The notes: generated from the sequence alone by a model not told the origin. 52,442 nt of DNA from Bacteroidales bacterium UBA3289 (GCA_002361625.1 DETL01000032.1:1-52442), one strand, 5' to 3'; positions 31,644 to 40,399 are shown, counted from the stretch's first letter. Made by a program: numbers and translations.

Positions 31644-32919
31644 GGGCAGCGGCATCCAGGGCGTTCGACAGGTCGGCGATGATGTCGTCGGGATCTTCCA
31701 GGCCGATGGACAGGCGCATCAGGTCCGGCGCCACGCCGGCAGCGCGCAGCTGCTCGTCCGTGAGCTGGCGGTGCGTATGCGAAGCGGGATGCAGGATGCA
31801 GGTATGGCAGTCCGCGACGTGCGTCTCAATGGTGACGAGTTTCAGGGCGTCCATGAAACGGTTGTCGAAGGCGCGGCCGCCCTTGAGCCCCAGGCACATT
31901 ACGCCGCAGGAGCCTTCCGGCAGGTATTTGAGCTGCTTCTCGTGCTCGGGATCGCCGGGAAGGTCCGGGAAACGGACCCAGGCCACGGCGGGATGGGCCT
32001 GGAGGAACTGCGCCACTTTCAGGGCGCTTTCCGTATGGCGGCGGATCCTCAGGTGGAGCGTCTGGAGGCCCAGGTTCAGGTAGAAGGCGTTCTGCGGGCT
32101 CTGGATGGAGCCGAGGTCCCGCATCAGGTGCGTGACCGCCTTCGTGATGAAGGCCGCCTTGCCGAACTTCTTCGTGTAGGTAAGTCCGTGATAGGAAGCG
32201 TCGGGCGTCGTAAGGCCGGGGAACTTCTCCGCCTGGGCGTCCCAGTCGAAGTTTCCGCTGTCCACGATGCAGCCGCCCACGGTGACGCCGTGGCCGTCGA
32301 TGTACTTCGTCGTGGAATGGGTGACGATGTCGGCGCCCCATTCGAAGGGACGGCAATGGATCGGAGTCGCGAAGGTGTTGTCCACCACCAGCGGCACCCC
32401 GTGGTCATGGGCGATCTTCGCAAAGCGCTCGATGTCCAGCACTTCCACGCCGGGATTGGAGAGGGTTTCCCCGAACAGAAGCTTCGTCTCGGGACGGAAG
32501 CAGGCGTTCACTTCCTCGTCCGTGGCCTTGTGGTCCACGAACGTCACCTCGATGCCCATCTGCTTCAGGGTGACGCCCAGCAGGTTGAAGGTTCCGCCGT
32601 AGATGTTGTTCAGGCTCACGATATGGTCCCCCGCCCGGCAGATGTTCAGGCAGGCGAACAAGTTCGCCGCCTGGCCGGAAGAGGTCAGGACCGCGCCCAC
32701 ACCGCCTTCCAGGGCGGCGATCCGGGCCGCGACGGCATCGTTGGTGGGATTCTGGAGCCGGGTATAGAAATAACCGCTGTCCTCCAGGTCGAAGAGCCGG
32801 CCCATCTGGTCGGAAGTCTCGTATTTGAAAGTCGTGCTCTGCACGATGGGCAATTGCCGGGGTTCGCCGCGTCCGGGCGTGTAGCCTGCATGGACGCAAA
32901 GGGTATCGATCTTACTCAT
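31636..32919 (-). CDS. metY: O-acetylhomoserine sulfhydrylase
   Basis: A 427-residue PLP enzyme of the Cys/Met metabolism family that makes homocysteine from O-acetylhomoserine and sulfide. PLP lysine in VTHSTTKYIDGHGVTVGG; FKYETSDQMGRLFDLEDSGYFYTRLQNPTNDAV, SSGQAANLF and ADCHTCILHPASHTHRQL are typical of MetY rather than cystathionine synthase. First gene of the operon with its own promoter; metX, which supplies its substrate, follows directly. Confidence 0.94.
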   Translation of the reverse strand: MSKIDTLCVHAGYTPGRGEPRQLPIVQSTTFKYETSDQMGRLFDLEDSGYFYTRLQNPTNDAVAARIAALEGGVGAVLTSSGQAANLFACLNICRAGDHIVSLNNIYGGTFNLLGVTLKQMGIEVTFVDHKATDEEVNACFRPETKLLFGETLSNPGVEVLDIERFAKIAHDHGVPLVVDNTFATPIHCRPFEWGADIVTHSTTKYIDGHGVTVGGCIVDSGNFDWDAQAEKFPGLTTPDASYHGLTYTKKFGKAAFITKAVTHLMRDLGSIQSPQNAFYLNLGLQTLHLRIRRHTESALKVAQFLQAHPAVAWVRFPDLPGDPEHEKQLKYLPEGSCGVMCLGLKGGRAFDNRFMDALKLVTIETHVADCHTCILHPASHTHRQLTDEQLRAAGVAPDLMRLSIGLEDPDDIIADLSNALDAAAHA

Positions 32920-32938
32920 TTTCGTTCAATTTTCCGGA

Positions 32939-32969
32939 CAAAGGTACAATCTCCGGAACAATCTTCCAA
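32939..32969 (-). promoter_or_regulatory. Promoter of the metY-metX-thrA operon
   Basis: On the minus strand TTG (32969-32967), a 20-base spacer, then TACCTTTG (32946-32939), 19 bases before the start codon. The leader is too short for a SAM riboswitch. Confidence 0.7.
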
Positions 32970-32997
32970 TATTCTTTATTAAATCAGAAAATAATTC

Positions 32998-33005
32998 TAT
33001 TTTTG
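32998..33005 (+). promoter_or_regulatory. -7 promoter element of the Lrp-type gene
   Basis: TATTTTTG matches TAnnTTTG, 68 bases before the ATG. Its -33 region lies next to that of the divergent metY promoter. Confidence 0.5.
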
Positions 33006-33073
33006 CCAAAAATCAAGACCGCTTTGGAAAAAGTGCATGGATTTTAAGCAAACCATGGAAAAATATTCTGACC

Positions 33074-33541
33074 ATGAATGATATCCTCCTCGACTCCACC
33101 GACCTGGACATCCTGCGCGCCCTGCAGGAAAATGCCCGCCTGACGACCAAGGAACTCGCCGCCCGCGTAAACCTCTCTACCACCCCTGTCTTCGAACGGC
33201 TCAAGCGCCTGGAGCGCAGCGGCTTCATCCAAAAGTACGTCGCCATCCTGGATGCGGAGAAACTGCACCTGGGCTTCGTCGTCTTCTGCTCGGTCAAGCT
33301 CAAGCAGATGAGCCGGGAAACGGCGCAGGCCTTCGTTTCCGTGGTCAAGGACATCCCGCAGGTGGCCGAATGCTACAACATCTCCGGCGAGTACGACTAT
33401 CTCCTGAAAATCCACGCCCCGGACATGAAATACTACAACGAATTCATCATCAACGTCCTCGGAACGATCGACTCCATCGGCAGCATTCTCTCGTCGTTTG
33501 TGATGAACGAAATAAAAAACACGCACGCACTGTATCTATAA
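33074..33541 (+). CDS. Lrp/AsnC-family transcription regulator
   Basis: A 155-residue regulator with an N-terminal helix-turn-helix (DSTDLDILRALQENARLTTKELAARVNLSTTPVFERLKRLERSGFI) and a C-terminal RAM ligand domain (ECYNISGEYDYLLKIHAPDMKYYNEFI). The family senses amino acids and forms octamers. It is divergent from metY with 154 bases between the start codons, so control of the metY-metX-thrA operon is a natural inference. No terminator lies between it and the next operon. Confidence 0.93.
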   Translation: MNDILLDSTDLDILRALQENARLTTKELAARVNLSTTPVFERLKRLERSGFIQKYVAILDAEKLHLGFVVFCSVKLKQMSRETAQAFVSVVKDIPQVAECYNISGEYDYLLKIHAPDMKYYNEFIINVLGTIDSIGSILSSFVMNEIKNTHALYL

Positions 33542-33552
33542 GGCTTTTTTGT

Positions 33553-33560
33553 TATCTTTG
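33553..33560 (+). promoter_or_regulatory. -7 promoter element of the que-glp operon
   Basis: TATCTTTG is a full consensus match, 12 bases after the lrp stop and 30 bases before the ATG at 33591. Confidence 0.6.
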
Positions 33561-33590
33561 TATATTATACTACAACCACAACAACCATTT

Positions 33591-34835
33591 ATGAAAAACA
33601 ACGAAGCGCTCCGCTGCCTCCTGTGCAAGAAGCCCAAGTGCTCCTTGCAGGGATGTCCTGTCCATACGCCCATTCCCCAGTGCATGCAACTCTACCGGGA
33701 AGACAAGCTGGACGAAGCGGGCAAGATCCTTTTCGACAACAATCCCCTGTCCGCCATCACCTCCCGCGTATGCGACTGGCGGCAGTTCTGTTTTGGCAAC
33801 TGCATCCTGAATGTCAAGAAGATTCCTGTACGCTGGTATGAGATCGAACAGGAAATCTCCGATGCCTACCTGTTCAGCGTCACGCTGAAGCGGGAGTCGG
33901 ACCTCCTGGCCGGAAAGCGCGTCGCGCTGATCGGAGCCGGCCCCGTGGGCATCGTCGCCGCGATCTGGCTGTATCGCCTCGGTGCCGAGGTGAGCATCGC
34001 CGACTCGAATCCGCGCATCGGCGGCGTCCTCCGTTACGGCATCCCCGGATTCCGGCTGGACAAGAAATATGTCAATGCCTACGAGCGCCTGCTCCTCGGA
34101 GCCGGCATCGAGTTCCAGGGGGGCATCGAAGTGGGCCGGGACATCGAACTGGCCCGCGTGGCGGCCCGTTATGACGCGGTCCTGATCGGCACCGGTGCCG
34201 AGAAAGCGGCCCTGCTGAACATTCCCGGCGAGGGCAAGGGCCTTCAGGCCCTGCCGTTCCTGAAGAACCCGGAAGCCTTCGACCTGGGCAAGCGGGTGAT
34301 CGTCATTGGCGGCGGCAATGTCGCCATGGACGCCAGCCGCACCGCCGTCCGGCACGGGGCCGAAACCTGGATCTACTACCGCAAGGACTACGGCAACATG
34401 CCGGCTAATCCCATCGAGGTGGAAGAAGCCATGCGGGACGGCGTGCATTTCCGCGTATTCCAGGCTCCGGTCGAGGTCCGGACCGGCAGCGTCGTCTTCT
34501 GCGACTGCGAGAACGTGACGGATCCCGAGACCGGAAAGGTGCGCACCCGCATCATCGAGGGTACCGAGCACGAGGTCGAGTGCGACACGCTCCTCTCCGC
34601 CATCAGCGAGAAGCCGGACTTCTCCGTCTTCAACGGCTGCGTCCCCCTCCTGAACGAGAAGGGAGACCTCATCGTGAACGAGGACGGACTCGCCGGCATC
34701 GAAGGGATCGACAACGTCTATGTCGCCGGCGACTTCCTCTTCGGTCCCAAGACCGTCGTCGAGGCCGTCGCCTCCGCCCGCAAGGCGGTGGATGCCATCA
34801 TCGCCCGGTTCGGGCAGAAAGCGGAGGGAGAATGA
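33591..34835 (+). CDS. GltD-like FAD/NAD(P)-dependent oxidoreductase
   Basis: A 414-residue flavoprotein resembling the small subunit of glutamate synthase and related beta-type ferredoxin:NAD(P) reductases. The N-terminus carries cysteines at 9, 12, 17 and 22 and a second group near SRVCDWRQFCFGNC, as in the iron-sulfur domain of GltD. An FAD-binding GAGPVG lies near residue 118 and an NAD(P)-binding VIGGGNVAMDASRTAVRHGAE near 240; NVYVAGDFLFGPKTVVEAVASAR closes the FAD site. No large GltB subunit is present, so the electron partner is unknown. It leads the chain with queCDE and glpABC and overlaps queC as ATGA. Confidence 0.85.
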   Translation: MKNNEALRCLLCKKPKCSLQGCPVHTPIPQCMQLYREDKLDEAGKILFDNNPLSAITSRVCDWRQFCFGNCILNVKKIPVRWYEIEQEISDAYLFSVTLKRESDLLAGKRVALIGAGPVGIVAAIWLYRLGAEVSIADSNPRIGGVLRYGIPGFRLDKKYVNAYERLLLGAGIEFQGGIEVGRDIELARVAARYDAVLIGTGAEKAALLNIPGEGKGLQALPFLKNPEAFDLGKRVIVIGGGNVAMDASRTAVRHGAETWIYYRKDYGNMPANPIEVEEAMRDGVHFRVFQAPVEVRTGSVVFCDCENVTDPETGKVRTRIIEGTEHEVECDTLLSAISEKPDFSVFNGCVPLLNEKGDLIVNEDGLAGIEGIDNVYVAGDFLFGPKTVVEAVASARKAVDAIIARFGQKAEGE

Positions 34836-35473
34836 AAGCCATCCTGATCTATTCCGGCGGACTGGACAGTACGACGATGCTGTACGAGTACAGGGACAGC
34901 ATCGCGCTGGCCGTGTCCTTCGACTACGGTTCCAAGCACAATGCGAAGGAACTGGCCTTTGCGGCGGAACACTGCGAAAAGCTGGGAATCCCCCACCGGG
35001 TCATTCCGCTGGATTTCATCGGCCAGTATTTCCGGAGCGACCTGCTCCTTTCCGGCGGCGAGATTCCGGAGGGTAACTATGCCGATGACAACATGAAATC
35101 CACCGTGGTTCCCTTCCGGAACGGCATCATGCTGGCCGTGGCGGCGGGACTCGCGGAGAGCTATGACCTGGACACGGTCCTGCTGGCCAATCACGGCGGA
35201 GACCATGCCATCTACCCGGACTGCCGTCCGGAATTCATCGAGGCCTTCGACCGGGCGGCCGAGGCCGGCACCTACAACGGCGTCCGCATCGTCTCCCCCT
35301 ACTGCAACCTGACCAAGCGGGACATCGCCCTGCGCGGGAAAGGACTCGGCATCGACTACAGCCGCACCTGGTCCTGCTACAAGGGCGGGGAGAAACACTG
35401 CGGCCGCTGCGGCACCTGCACCGAACGGAAAGAGGCCCTTGCGGGCTTCGACCCTACTGAATACGAAGAATAA
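34832..35473 (+). CDS. queC: 7-cyano-7-deazaguanine synthase
   Basis: A 213-residue ATP-dependent enzyme that converts 7-carboxy-7-deazaguanine and ammonia to preQ0, the precursor of queuosine in tRNA. The PP-loop IYSGGLDSTTML is at residues 5-16, and the zinc cysteines are in CYKGGEKHCGRCGTCTERKEA. STVVPFRNGIML and LANHGGDHAIYPDCRPEF match the family. ATGA overlap with the preceding gene fixes the start. Confidence 0.95.
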   Translation: MKAILIYSGGLDSTTMLYEYRDSIALAVSFDYGSKHNAKELAFAAEHCEKLGIPHRVIPLDFIGQYFRSDLLLSGGEIPEGNYADDNMKSTVVPFRNGIMLAVAAGLAESYDLDTVLLANHGGDHAIYPDCRPEFIEAFDRAAEAGTYNGVRIVSPYCNLTKRDIALRGKGLGIDYSRTWSCYKGGEKHCGRCGTCTERKEALAGFDPTEYEE

Positions 35474-35479
35474 ACGCCT

Positions 35480-35812
35480 ATGTACTACGTTTGCAAAAGA
35501 CTGGAAATCTCCGCGGCCCATTCCCTGATGCTCTCCTACGAGAGCAAGTGCGAGGACCTGCACGGCCACAACTGGATCGTCAAGATCTACTGCAAGTCGG
35601 AGACCCTGAACCAGGACGGGATGGTCACGGATTTCACCCTCATCAAGCGGGATATCGAGAAAGCCCTGGACCACAAGAACCTGAACGAGGTCCTGCCCAT
35701 GAATCCGACGGCCGAGAACATCGCCCGCTGGATCTGCGACAACACCCCCAACGCCTACAAGGTGGAGGTCTGGGAGTCCGAGATGAACATGGCCGCCTAC
35801 GAAAGGGACTAG
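35480..35812 (+). CDS. queD: 6-carboxy-5,6,7,8-tetrahydropterin synthase
   Basis: A 110-residue enzyme of the PTPS fold that makes 6-carboxytetrahydropterin, the second step to queuosine. The zinc histidines are in ISAAHSL and EDLHGHNW, with the catalytic Cys in SKCEDLHGH; the C-terminal KVEVWESEMNMAAY carries the substrate-binding Glu. It starts 6 bases after queC, and its TAG shares one base with the queE GTG start. Confidence 0.93.
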   Translation: MYYVCKRLEISAAHSLMLSYESKCEDLHGHNWIVKIYCKSETLNQDGMVTDFTLIKRDIEKALDHKNLNEVLPMNPTAENIARWICDNTPNAYKVEVWESEMNMAAYERD

Positions 35813-36384
35813 TGTACCGGATCAACGAAATATTCTACAGCCTGCAAGGCGAAGGATACTGGACAGGGACGCCGATGGTGTTCCTGCGGATGTCCGGCTG
35901 CAACCTGCGGTGCCCGTTCTGCGATACCGACCATGAGGCCCATACCGACATGACGGCGGAGCAGATCGTGGAAGCGGTTTCGGCGGTTTCCGGGGAGTGC
36001 CGGCGCGTCTGCGTGACCGGCGGCGAGCCGTCCCTGCAGTTGGACCTTCCGCTCGTGGAGGCCCTGCACGGAGCCGGCTATCGGATCCATGTGGAAACCA
36101 ACGGGACCCGTCCGCTTCCGGAAGGCGTGGACTGGGTGACGCTGAGTCCCAAGGCCGACGTGCCGGACCTGAAAGGAGACGGTACGGTGGTAATGACCCA
36201 GGCCGACGAAGTCAAGGTCGTATTCCTCGGAGCCGACGTGGAGAAATGGGCGGCTTTCCCGGCTACCTGGCATTTCCTGCAGCCCTGTTCCTGCAGCAAT
36301 ACGGAACTGACGGTCGATTATATCCTGCGGCATCCGCGGTGGCGGCTGTCGTTGCAGACACATAAATACTTGAATATCAGATGA
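35812..36384 (+). CDS. queE: 7-carboxy-7-deazaguanine synthase (radical SAM)
   Basis: A 190-residue radical SAM enzyme that makes 7-carboxy-7-deazaguanine from the QueD product. The cluster motif SGCNLRCPFCDTDHE has Cx3Cx2C spacing. IFYSLQGEGYWTGTPMVFLRMSG at the N-terminus and VCVTGGEPSLQ, VETNGTRPLPEGVDWVTLSPK are typical of the compact QueE form. The start is GTG at 35812 (VYRINEIF), overlapping the queD stop by one base; the frame is open further upstream, but those codons are a shadow of queD. The stop overlaps glpA as ATGA. Confidence 0.92.
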   Translation: MYRINEIFYSLQGEGYWTGTPMVFLRMSGCNLRCPFCDTDHEAHTDMTAEQIVEAVSAVSGECRRVCVTGGEPSLQLDLPLVEALHGAGYRIHVETNGTRPLPEGVDWVTLSPKADVPDLKGDGTVVMTQADEVKVVFLGADVEKWAAFPATWHFLQPCSCSNTELTVDYILRHPRWRLSLQTHKYLNIR

Positions 36385-37976
36385 AACGGAACGAGTACGA
36401 TGTCATCATCGTGGGCGGCGGCATCACCGGGGCCGGAACGGCCCGGGACTGTGCGATGCGGGGGCTGAGAGTCCTTCTCATCGAGCGTCACGACATCGCT
36501 ACCGGAGCGACGGGCCGGAACCACGGCCTCCTGCACTCCGGAGCGCGCTACGCCGTCACCGACCAGGAATCCGCCAACGAATGCATCCGTGAGAACATGA
36601 TCCTCCGCCGGATCGCCTCGCACTGCGTGGACGAGACCGACGGATTCTTCATCACCCTCCCGGAAGACGACCTCAACTACCAGGCGAAATTCGTGGAATC
36701 CTGCCTGGCGGCCGGCATTCCGGCGGAGATCGTAGATCCGAAAGACGCCCTGCGCATGGAACCGGCCCTGAATCCGGACCTGATCGGCGCCGTGAAAGTG
36801 CCCGACGGCAGCGTGGACCCCTTCCGCCTGTGCGCCGCCAACATGGTGGACGCGAAGCTCCATGGGGCGCAGGTACTTCTTTATACGGAGGTTACCGGCT
36901 TCATCAAGAACGGCGACCGGATCGTGGGCGTCAAGACCTATAACCACCAGACGCACAAGAGCGGCGAGTATTACGCGAACATCACCGTCAATGCCGCCGG
37001 CATCTGGGGCCAGCACATCGCGGACCTCGCCGGGGTGAAGATCGGCATGTTCCCCGCCAAAGGCGCCCTTCTCATCTTCGCGCACCGGGTCAACGGCATC
37101 GTCATCAACCGCTGCCGCAAGCCCTCCAATGCCGACATCCTCGTTCCGGGCGACACGGTCTGCATCATCGGCACCACCTCCACCAAGATTCCGTTCGAGG
37201 AATGCGACGGCGTGCGGGTGACGCCGGAGGAAGTGAACCTCCTCGTGGAGGAAGGCGCCAAACTGGCCCCCGCCCTCGCCAGCACCCGGATCCTCCGGGC
37301 CTATGCCGGCGTCCGGCCGCTGGTCTCCGCCGACAACGACCCGTCCGGCCGCAACATCAGCCGCGGCATCGTATGCCTGGACCATGAACAGCGGGACGGA
37401 CTGAAGGGATTCATCACCATCACCGGCGGCAAGCTCATGACCTACCGCCTGATGGCGGAGATGGCCACCGACATGGTGTGCAAGAAGCTGTCCGTGGACA
37501 AGGCCTGCGAAACGGCGGAGATTCCCCTGCCGGGAGCCGGAGTCCGGTCCTTCCGCGAGGTCGCGGAAAAGATCTGGGAGAACCCGACGACGGTCCAGAA
37601 GGCCGTTGCAGGGCGTCTGGGAACCGGTGCCGCCCGCGTACAGGCGGCCGATTCCCTGGACCAATCCCTCATCTGCGAGTGCGAAGAAGTCTCCGTGGGC
37701 GAAATCAATTCCGCCATCGAACGGCTGGACGTGAACGGCCTGACGGACCTGCGCCGGCGTACGCGCGTGGGCATGGGCACCTGCCAGGGAGAGCTCTGCG
37801 GCTGCCGCGCCGCCGGCCTGCTGGCCAAGGCGCACGGGTGCACGGACCGCGCCCGGGAAGACCTGAAAGAATTCATGACCGAACGCTGGAAAGGGATGTA
37901 TCCCATCGGCTGGGGCGATGCGCTCCGCGAGGCGGAATACACGCAGTGGGTCTATAAACACGTACTAGGCGTATGA
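36381..37976 (+). CDS. glpA: Anaerobic glycerol-3-phosphate dehydrogenase subunit A
   Basis: A 531-residue FAD enzyme that oxidises glycerol-3-phosphate to dihydroxyacetone phosphate when oxygen is absent. The FAD motif is DVIIVGGGITGAGTARDCAMRGL; TGATGRNHGLLHSGARYAV and YAGVRPLVSADNDPSGRNISRG are family signatures. From about residue 430 lies a BFD-like [2Fe-2S] domain (ICECEEVSVGEINSAIE, GTCQGELCGCRAAGL), which in GlpA passes electrons on. No membrane segment. Overlaps queE and glpB by 4 bases. Confidence 0.94.
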   Translation: MKRNEYDVIIVGGGITGAGTARDCAMRGLRVLLIERHDIATGATGRNHGLLHSGARYAVTDQESANECIRENMILRRIASHCVDETDGFFITLPEDDLNYQAKFVESCLAAGIPAEIVDPKDALRMEPALNPDLIGAVKVPDGSVDPFRLCAANMVDAKLHGAQVLLYTEVTGFIKNGDRIVGVKTYNHQTHKSGEYYANITVNAAGIWGQHIADLAGVKIGMFPAKGALLIFAHRVNGIVINRCRKPSNADILVPGDTVCIIGTTSTKIPFEECDGVRVTPEEVNLLVEEGAKLAPALASTRILRAYAGVRPLVSADNDPSGRNISRGIVCLDHEQRDGLKGFITITGGKLMTYRLMAEMATDMVCKKLSVDKACETAEIPLPGAGVRSFREVAEKIWENPTTVQKAVAGRLGTGAARVQAADSLDQSLICECEEVSVGEINSAIERLDVNGLTDLRRRTRVGMGTCQGELCGCRAAGLLAKAHGCTDRAREDLKEFMTERWKGMYPIGWGDALREAEYTQWVYKHVLGV

Positions 37977-39106
37977 GATTCGATACGGTCATCATCGGTG
38001 GCGGCCTTTCGGGCCTCACCGCCGGCATCAGCCTCCAGGAGGCGGGCCGGAAAGTCGCGATCGTAAGCGCCGGACAGAACGCGATGCATTTCTTCTCCGG
38101 CAATTTCGAGGACATCGGCCCGGCCCGGGACCGGGTGGCCGCCCTCTTTGCGGCGGCCGGTGTCAGGACCAACGCCATGGACGGCCTCCAACTGATGCCG
38201 ATGGGTTCCTTCCGGCCGGCCTCCCTCACCCTGGAGGATGTCACCGTATTCCCGGACGAGCATGCGGCGGAAAAGGCCCTCATCGTCAATTTCACGGGTT
38301 TCCACGACTTCTACGGCACCTTCATCGCCGAGGCGCTGGAAAAGGCCGGAGCAACCTGCCGCATCCGCTTTGTGCATCTGCCTGAAATGGAGCATCTGCG
38401 GTTGAGTCCCAGTGAAATGCGTTCGGTCAACATCGCCCGCGCCATGGACGAGCACTGGGAAAAAGTCGTCGGGGACATCCGCATCCTGCACAAGGACGAG
38501 GACCTTATCATCTTGCCCCAGGTGTTCGGCCTCAGGGACGCCGCCGTGCTGGACAAGATCCGCACCGCCCTGCCGGCCCGCGTCGCCTTCGTGGGCACCA
38601 TGCCTCCGTCCGTCCCGGGCATCCGCACCCAGATGCTGCTGAAACGGCGTTTCGAGGTGCTGGGCGGCACCTTCCTGATGGGCGACGAAGTCACTTCCGC
38701 CGCCTTGCACGAGGGTGTCGTGAGCAGCATTACCACCCGGAACCTGGATACGGCCCGGATCTTCGCGGACCATTTCATCCTCTCCTCCGGCGGCTATTTC
38801 TCGAAAGGACTCGTCACCACCCCCACCCAGGTCATCGAACCCCTGTTCGGACTGGACATCGCCTTCCCGGAGAACCGGAACGACTGGTACGATGCCGATT
38901 TCTTCGCCCACCAGCCCTACATGGACTTCGGTGTCAAGACCGATGCGGAACTTCACGCCATCAAGGACGGTCAGCCCATCCAAAACCTGTTTGCCATCGG
39001 CTCCGTCCTGGGGAATACCCGGAAAGAAGATTTCGGGACTGCGGCCGGCATGGCCATCCGGACGGCTTTTGCCGCCGCAGACACGATCAAAGGAGGTAAT
39101 GTATGA
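37973..39106 (+). CDS. glpB: Anaerobic glycerol-3-phosphate dehydrogenase subunit B
   Basis: A 377-residue flavoprotein subunit with MRFDTVIIGGGLSGLTAGISLQEAG at the start, GQNAMHFFSGNFEDIG, LPQVFGLRDA and FILSSGGYFSKGL. GlpB transfers electrons between GlpA and GlpC. Its last codons contain AAAGGAGGT, a full Shine-Dalgarno for glpC. ATGA overlaps at both ends. Confidence 0.92.
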   Translation: MRFDTVIIGGGLSGLTAGISLQEAGRKVAIVSAGQNAMHFFSGNFEDIGPARDRVAALFAAAGVRTNAMDGLQLMPMGSFRPASLTLEDVTVFPDEHAAEKALIVNFTGFHDFYGTFIAEALEKAGATCRIRFVHLPEMEHLRLSPSEMRSVNIARAMDEHWEKVVGDIRILHKDEDLIILPQVFGLRDAAVLDKIRTALPARVAFVGTMPPSVPGIRTQMLLKRRFEVLGGTFLMGDEVTSAALHEGVVSSITTRNLDTARIFADHFILSSGGYFSKGLVTTPTQVIEPLFGLDIAFPENRNDWYDADFFAHQPYMDFGVKTDAELHAIKDGQPIQNLFAIGSVLGNTRKEDFGTAAGMAIRTAFAAADTIKGGNV

Positions 39107-40320
39107 AACTGCAGGAATACACCGCCAGCGCCCATAACTTCGAGGAGTGCATGAAGTGCACCATCTGCACGGCCTATTGCCCGGTCGTGCCGGTGAATCC
39201 GCGCTATCCCGGTCCCAAGCAGGCCGGCCCGGACGGCGAACGCCTTCGCCTGAAGGATCCGTATTTCTTCAACCAGGCCCTCAAATATTGCCTGAACTGC
39301 AAACGGTGCGAAGTCGTCTGTCCTTCCGGCGTGAAGGTGGCCGACATCATCCAGTCCGCCCGCATGAAATACGGGAACGAGCAGCCCCGCCTTCGCGACC
39401 GGATGCTCGCCAGCACCGATTTCATGGGCAGTCTGGCCCGTCCTTTCGCTCCCCTGGTGAATGGGGTGACCGGGCTGGGCATTACCAAGACCGTCCTGGA
39501 CGCGACCTTCGCCATCGACCGGCACCGGACCTTCCCGAAATACAGCGGACGCAGCTTCGAGCGCTGGCTCAAGCGCCGCGCCAAGGAACAGGCCAAGTTC
39601 GACAAGCAGGTGGCCTATTTCCACGGCTGCTACGTGAACTACAACTACCCCCAGCTGGGCAAGGATTTCGTGAAGGTGATGAACGCCCTCGGGATCGGCG
39701 TGCAGCTCCTGGACAAGGAAAAATGCTGCGGCGTGGCCCTCATCGCCAACGGGATGTACAAGAAGGCCACCAAGAATGCCGAGCACAATGTCGGGGCACT
39801 ACAGAAGGCCGTGGATGCCGGACTCACCGTCCTGACCACCTCCTCCACCTGCACGATGACCATGCGCGAAGAATATCCGGAGCTCCTGAAGGTCGATAAC
39901 GCCGGCGTCCGCGACTCCATCCTCCTCGCCACCCGCTACATCTGGCAGCTCCTGGAATCCGGTGCCGCCACGCTCAAGTTCAAGGAAAACTACCGGGCCC
40001 GCATCGCCTACCACACACCCTGCCATCTGGAACGGCTGGGCTGGGGCATCTTCTCCACCGAGCTTCTGAAGATGATTCCGGGTGTGGAATTCACCATGCT
40101 GGACTCCAACTGCTGCGGCATCTCGGGCACCTACGGCTTCAAGAAGGAGAACTACGAGGCCTCCCAGGCCATCGGCAAACCGCTGTTCGACCAGATCAAG
40201 TCCGTGAACCCGGACTTCGTCGCCTGCGACTGCGAAACCTGCAAATGGCAACTCGAAATGTCCACCGGCTACACGGTCAAGCACCCCATCTCTATCCTCG
40301 CCGAAGCGATCGAGGACTAG
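39103..40320 (+). CDS. glpC: Anaerobic glycerol-3-phosphate dehydrogenase subunit C
   Basis: A 405-residue iron-sulfur subunit that links GlpAB to the menaquinone pool. Two [4Fe-4S] motifs lie near the N-terminus (CMKCTICTAYCPV and CLNCKRCEVVCPSG), followed by two CCG domains (KEKCCGVALIANG and DSNCCGISGTYG). It has no evident membrane segment itself; a hydrophobic stretch without a normal start codon is encoded just downstream (40328-40399). Last gene of the que-glp chain. Confidence 0.94.
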   Translation: MKLQEYTASAHNFEECMKCTICTAYCPVVPVNPRYPGPKQAGPDGERLRLKDPYFFNQALKYCLNCKRCEVVCPSGVKVADIIQSARMKYGNEQPRLRDRMLASTDFMGSLARPFAPLVNGVTGLGITKTVLDATFAIDRHRTFPKYSGRSFERWLKRRAKEQAKFDKQVAYFHGCYVNYNYPQLGKDFVKVMNALGIGVQLLDKEKCCGVALIANGMYKKATKNAEHNVGALQKAVDAGLTVLTTSSTCTMTMREEYPELLKVDNAGVRDSILLATRYIWQLLESGAATLKFKENYRARIAYHTPCHLERLGWGIFSTELLKMIPGVEFTMLDSNCCGISGTYGFKKENYEASQAIGKPLFDQIKSVNPDFVACDCETCKWQLEMSTGYTVKHPISILAEAIED

Positions 40321-40327
40321 GAAACCC

Positions 40328-40399
40328 CTGAAAATCAGGGACTTTAAGATTGCATTAATCGCCCTCCTGGCACTTCTGTGGGCACTTTACGGTCTTTAA
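40328..40399 (+). other. Short hydrophobic open stretch after glpC
   Basis: Read from CTG at 40328 the frame gives 23 codons ending in TAA: (L)KIRDFKIALIALLALLWALYGL, a basic head and one membrane-spanning helix. No ATG, GTG or TTG is available in this frame, which stays open into the glpC end in a different frame. A CTG start or a frameshift from glpC would be needed for expression. A small hairpin (40326-40331 with 40335-40340) overlaps it. Coding status is uncertain. Confidence 0.25.

Noticed and set aside
32920..32938. SAM riboswitch ahead of metY
   Set aside because: The leader between the -7 element and the start codon is only about 19 bases, far too short for any SAM aptamer.
33591..34835. 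Glutamate synthase small subunit gltD proper
   Set aside because: No gltB large subunit nearby and the neighbours are queuosine and glycerol-phosphate genes, so the name was not assigned.
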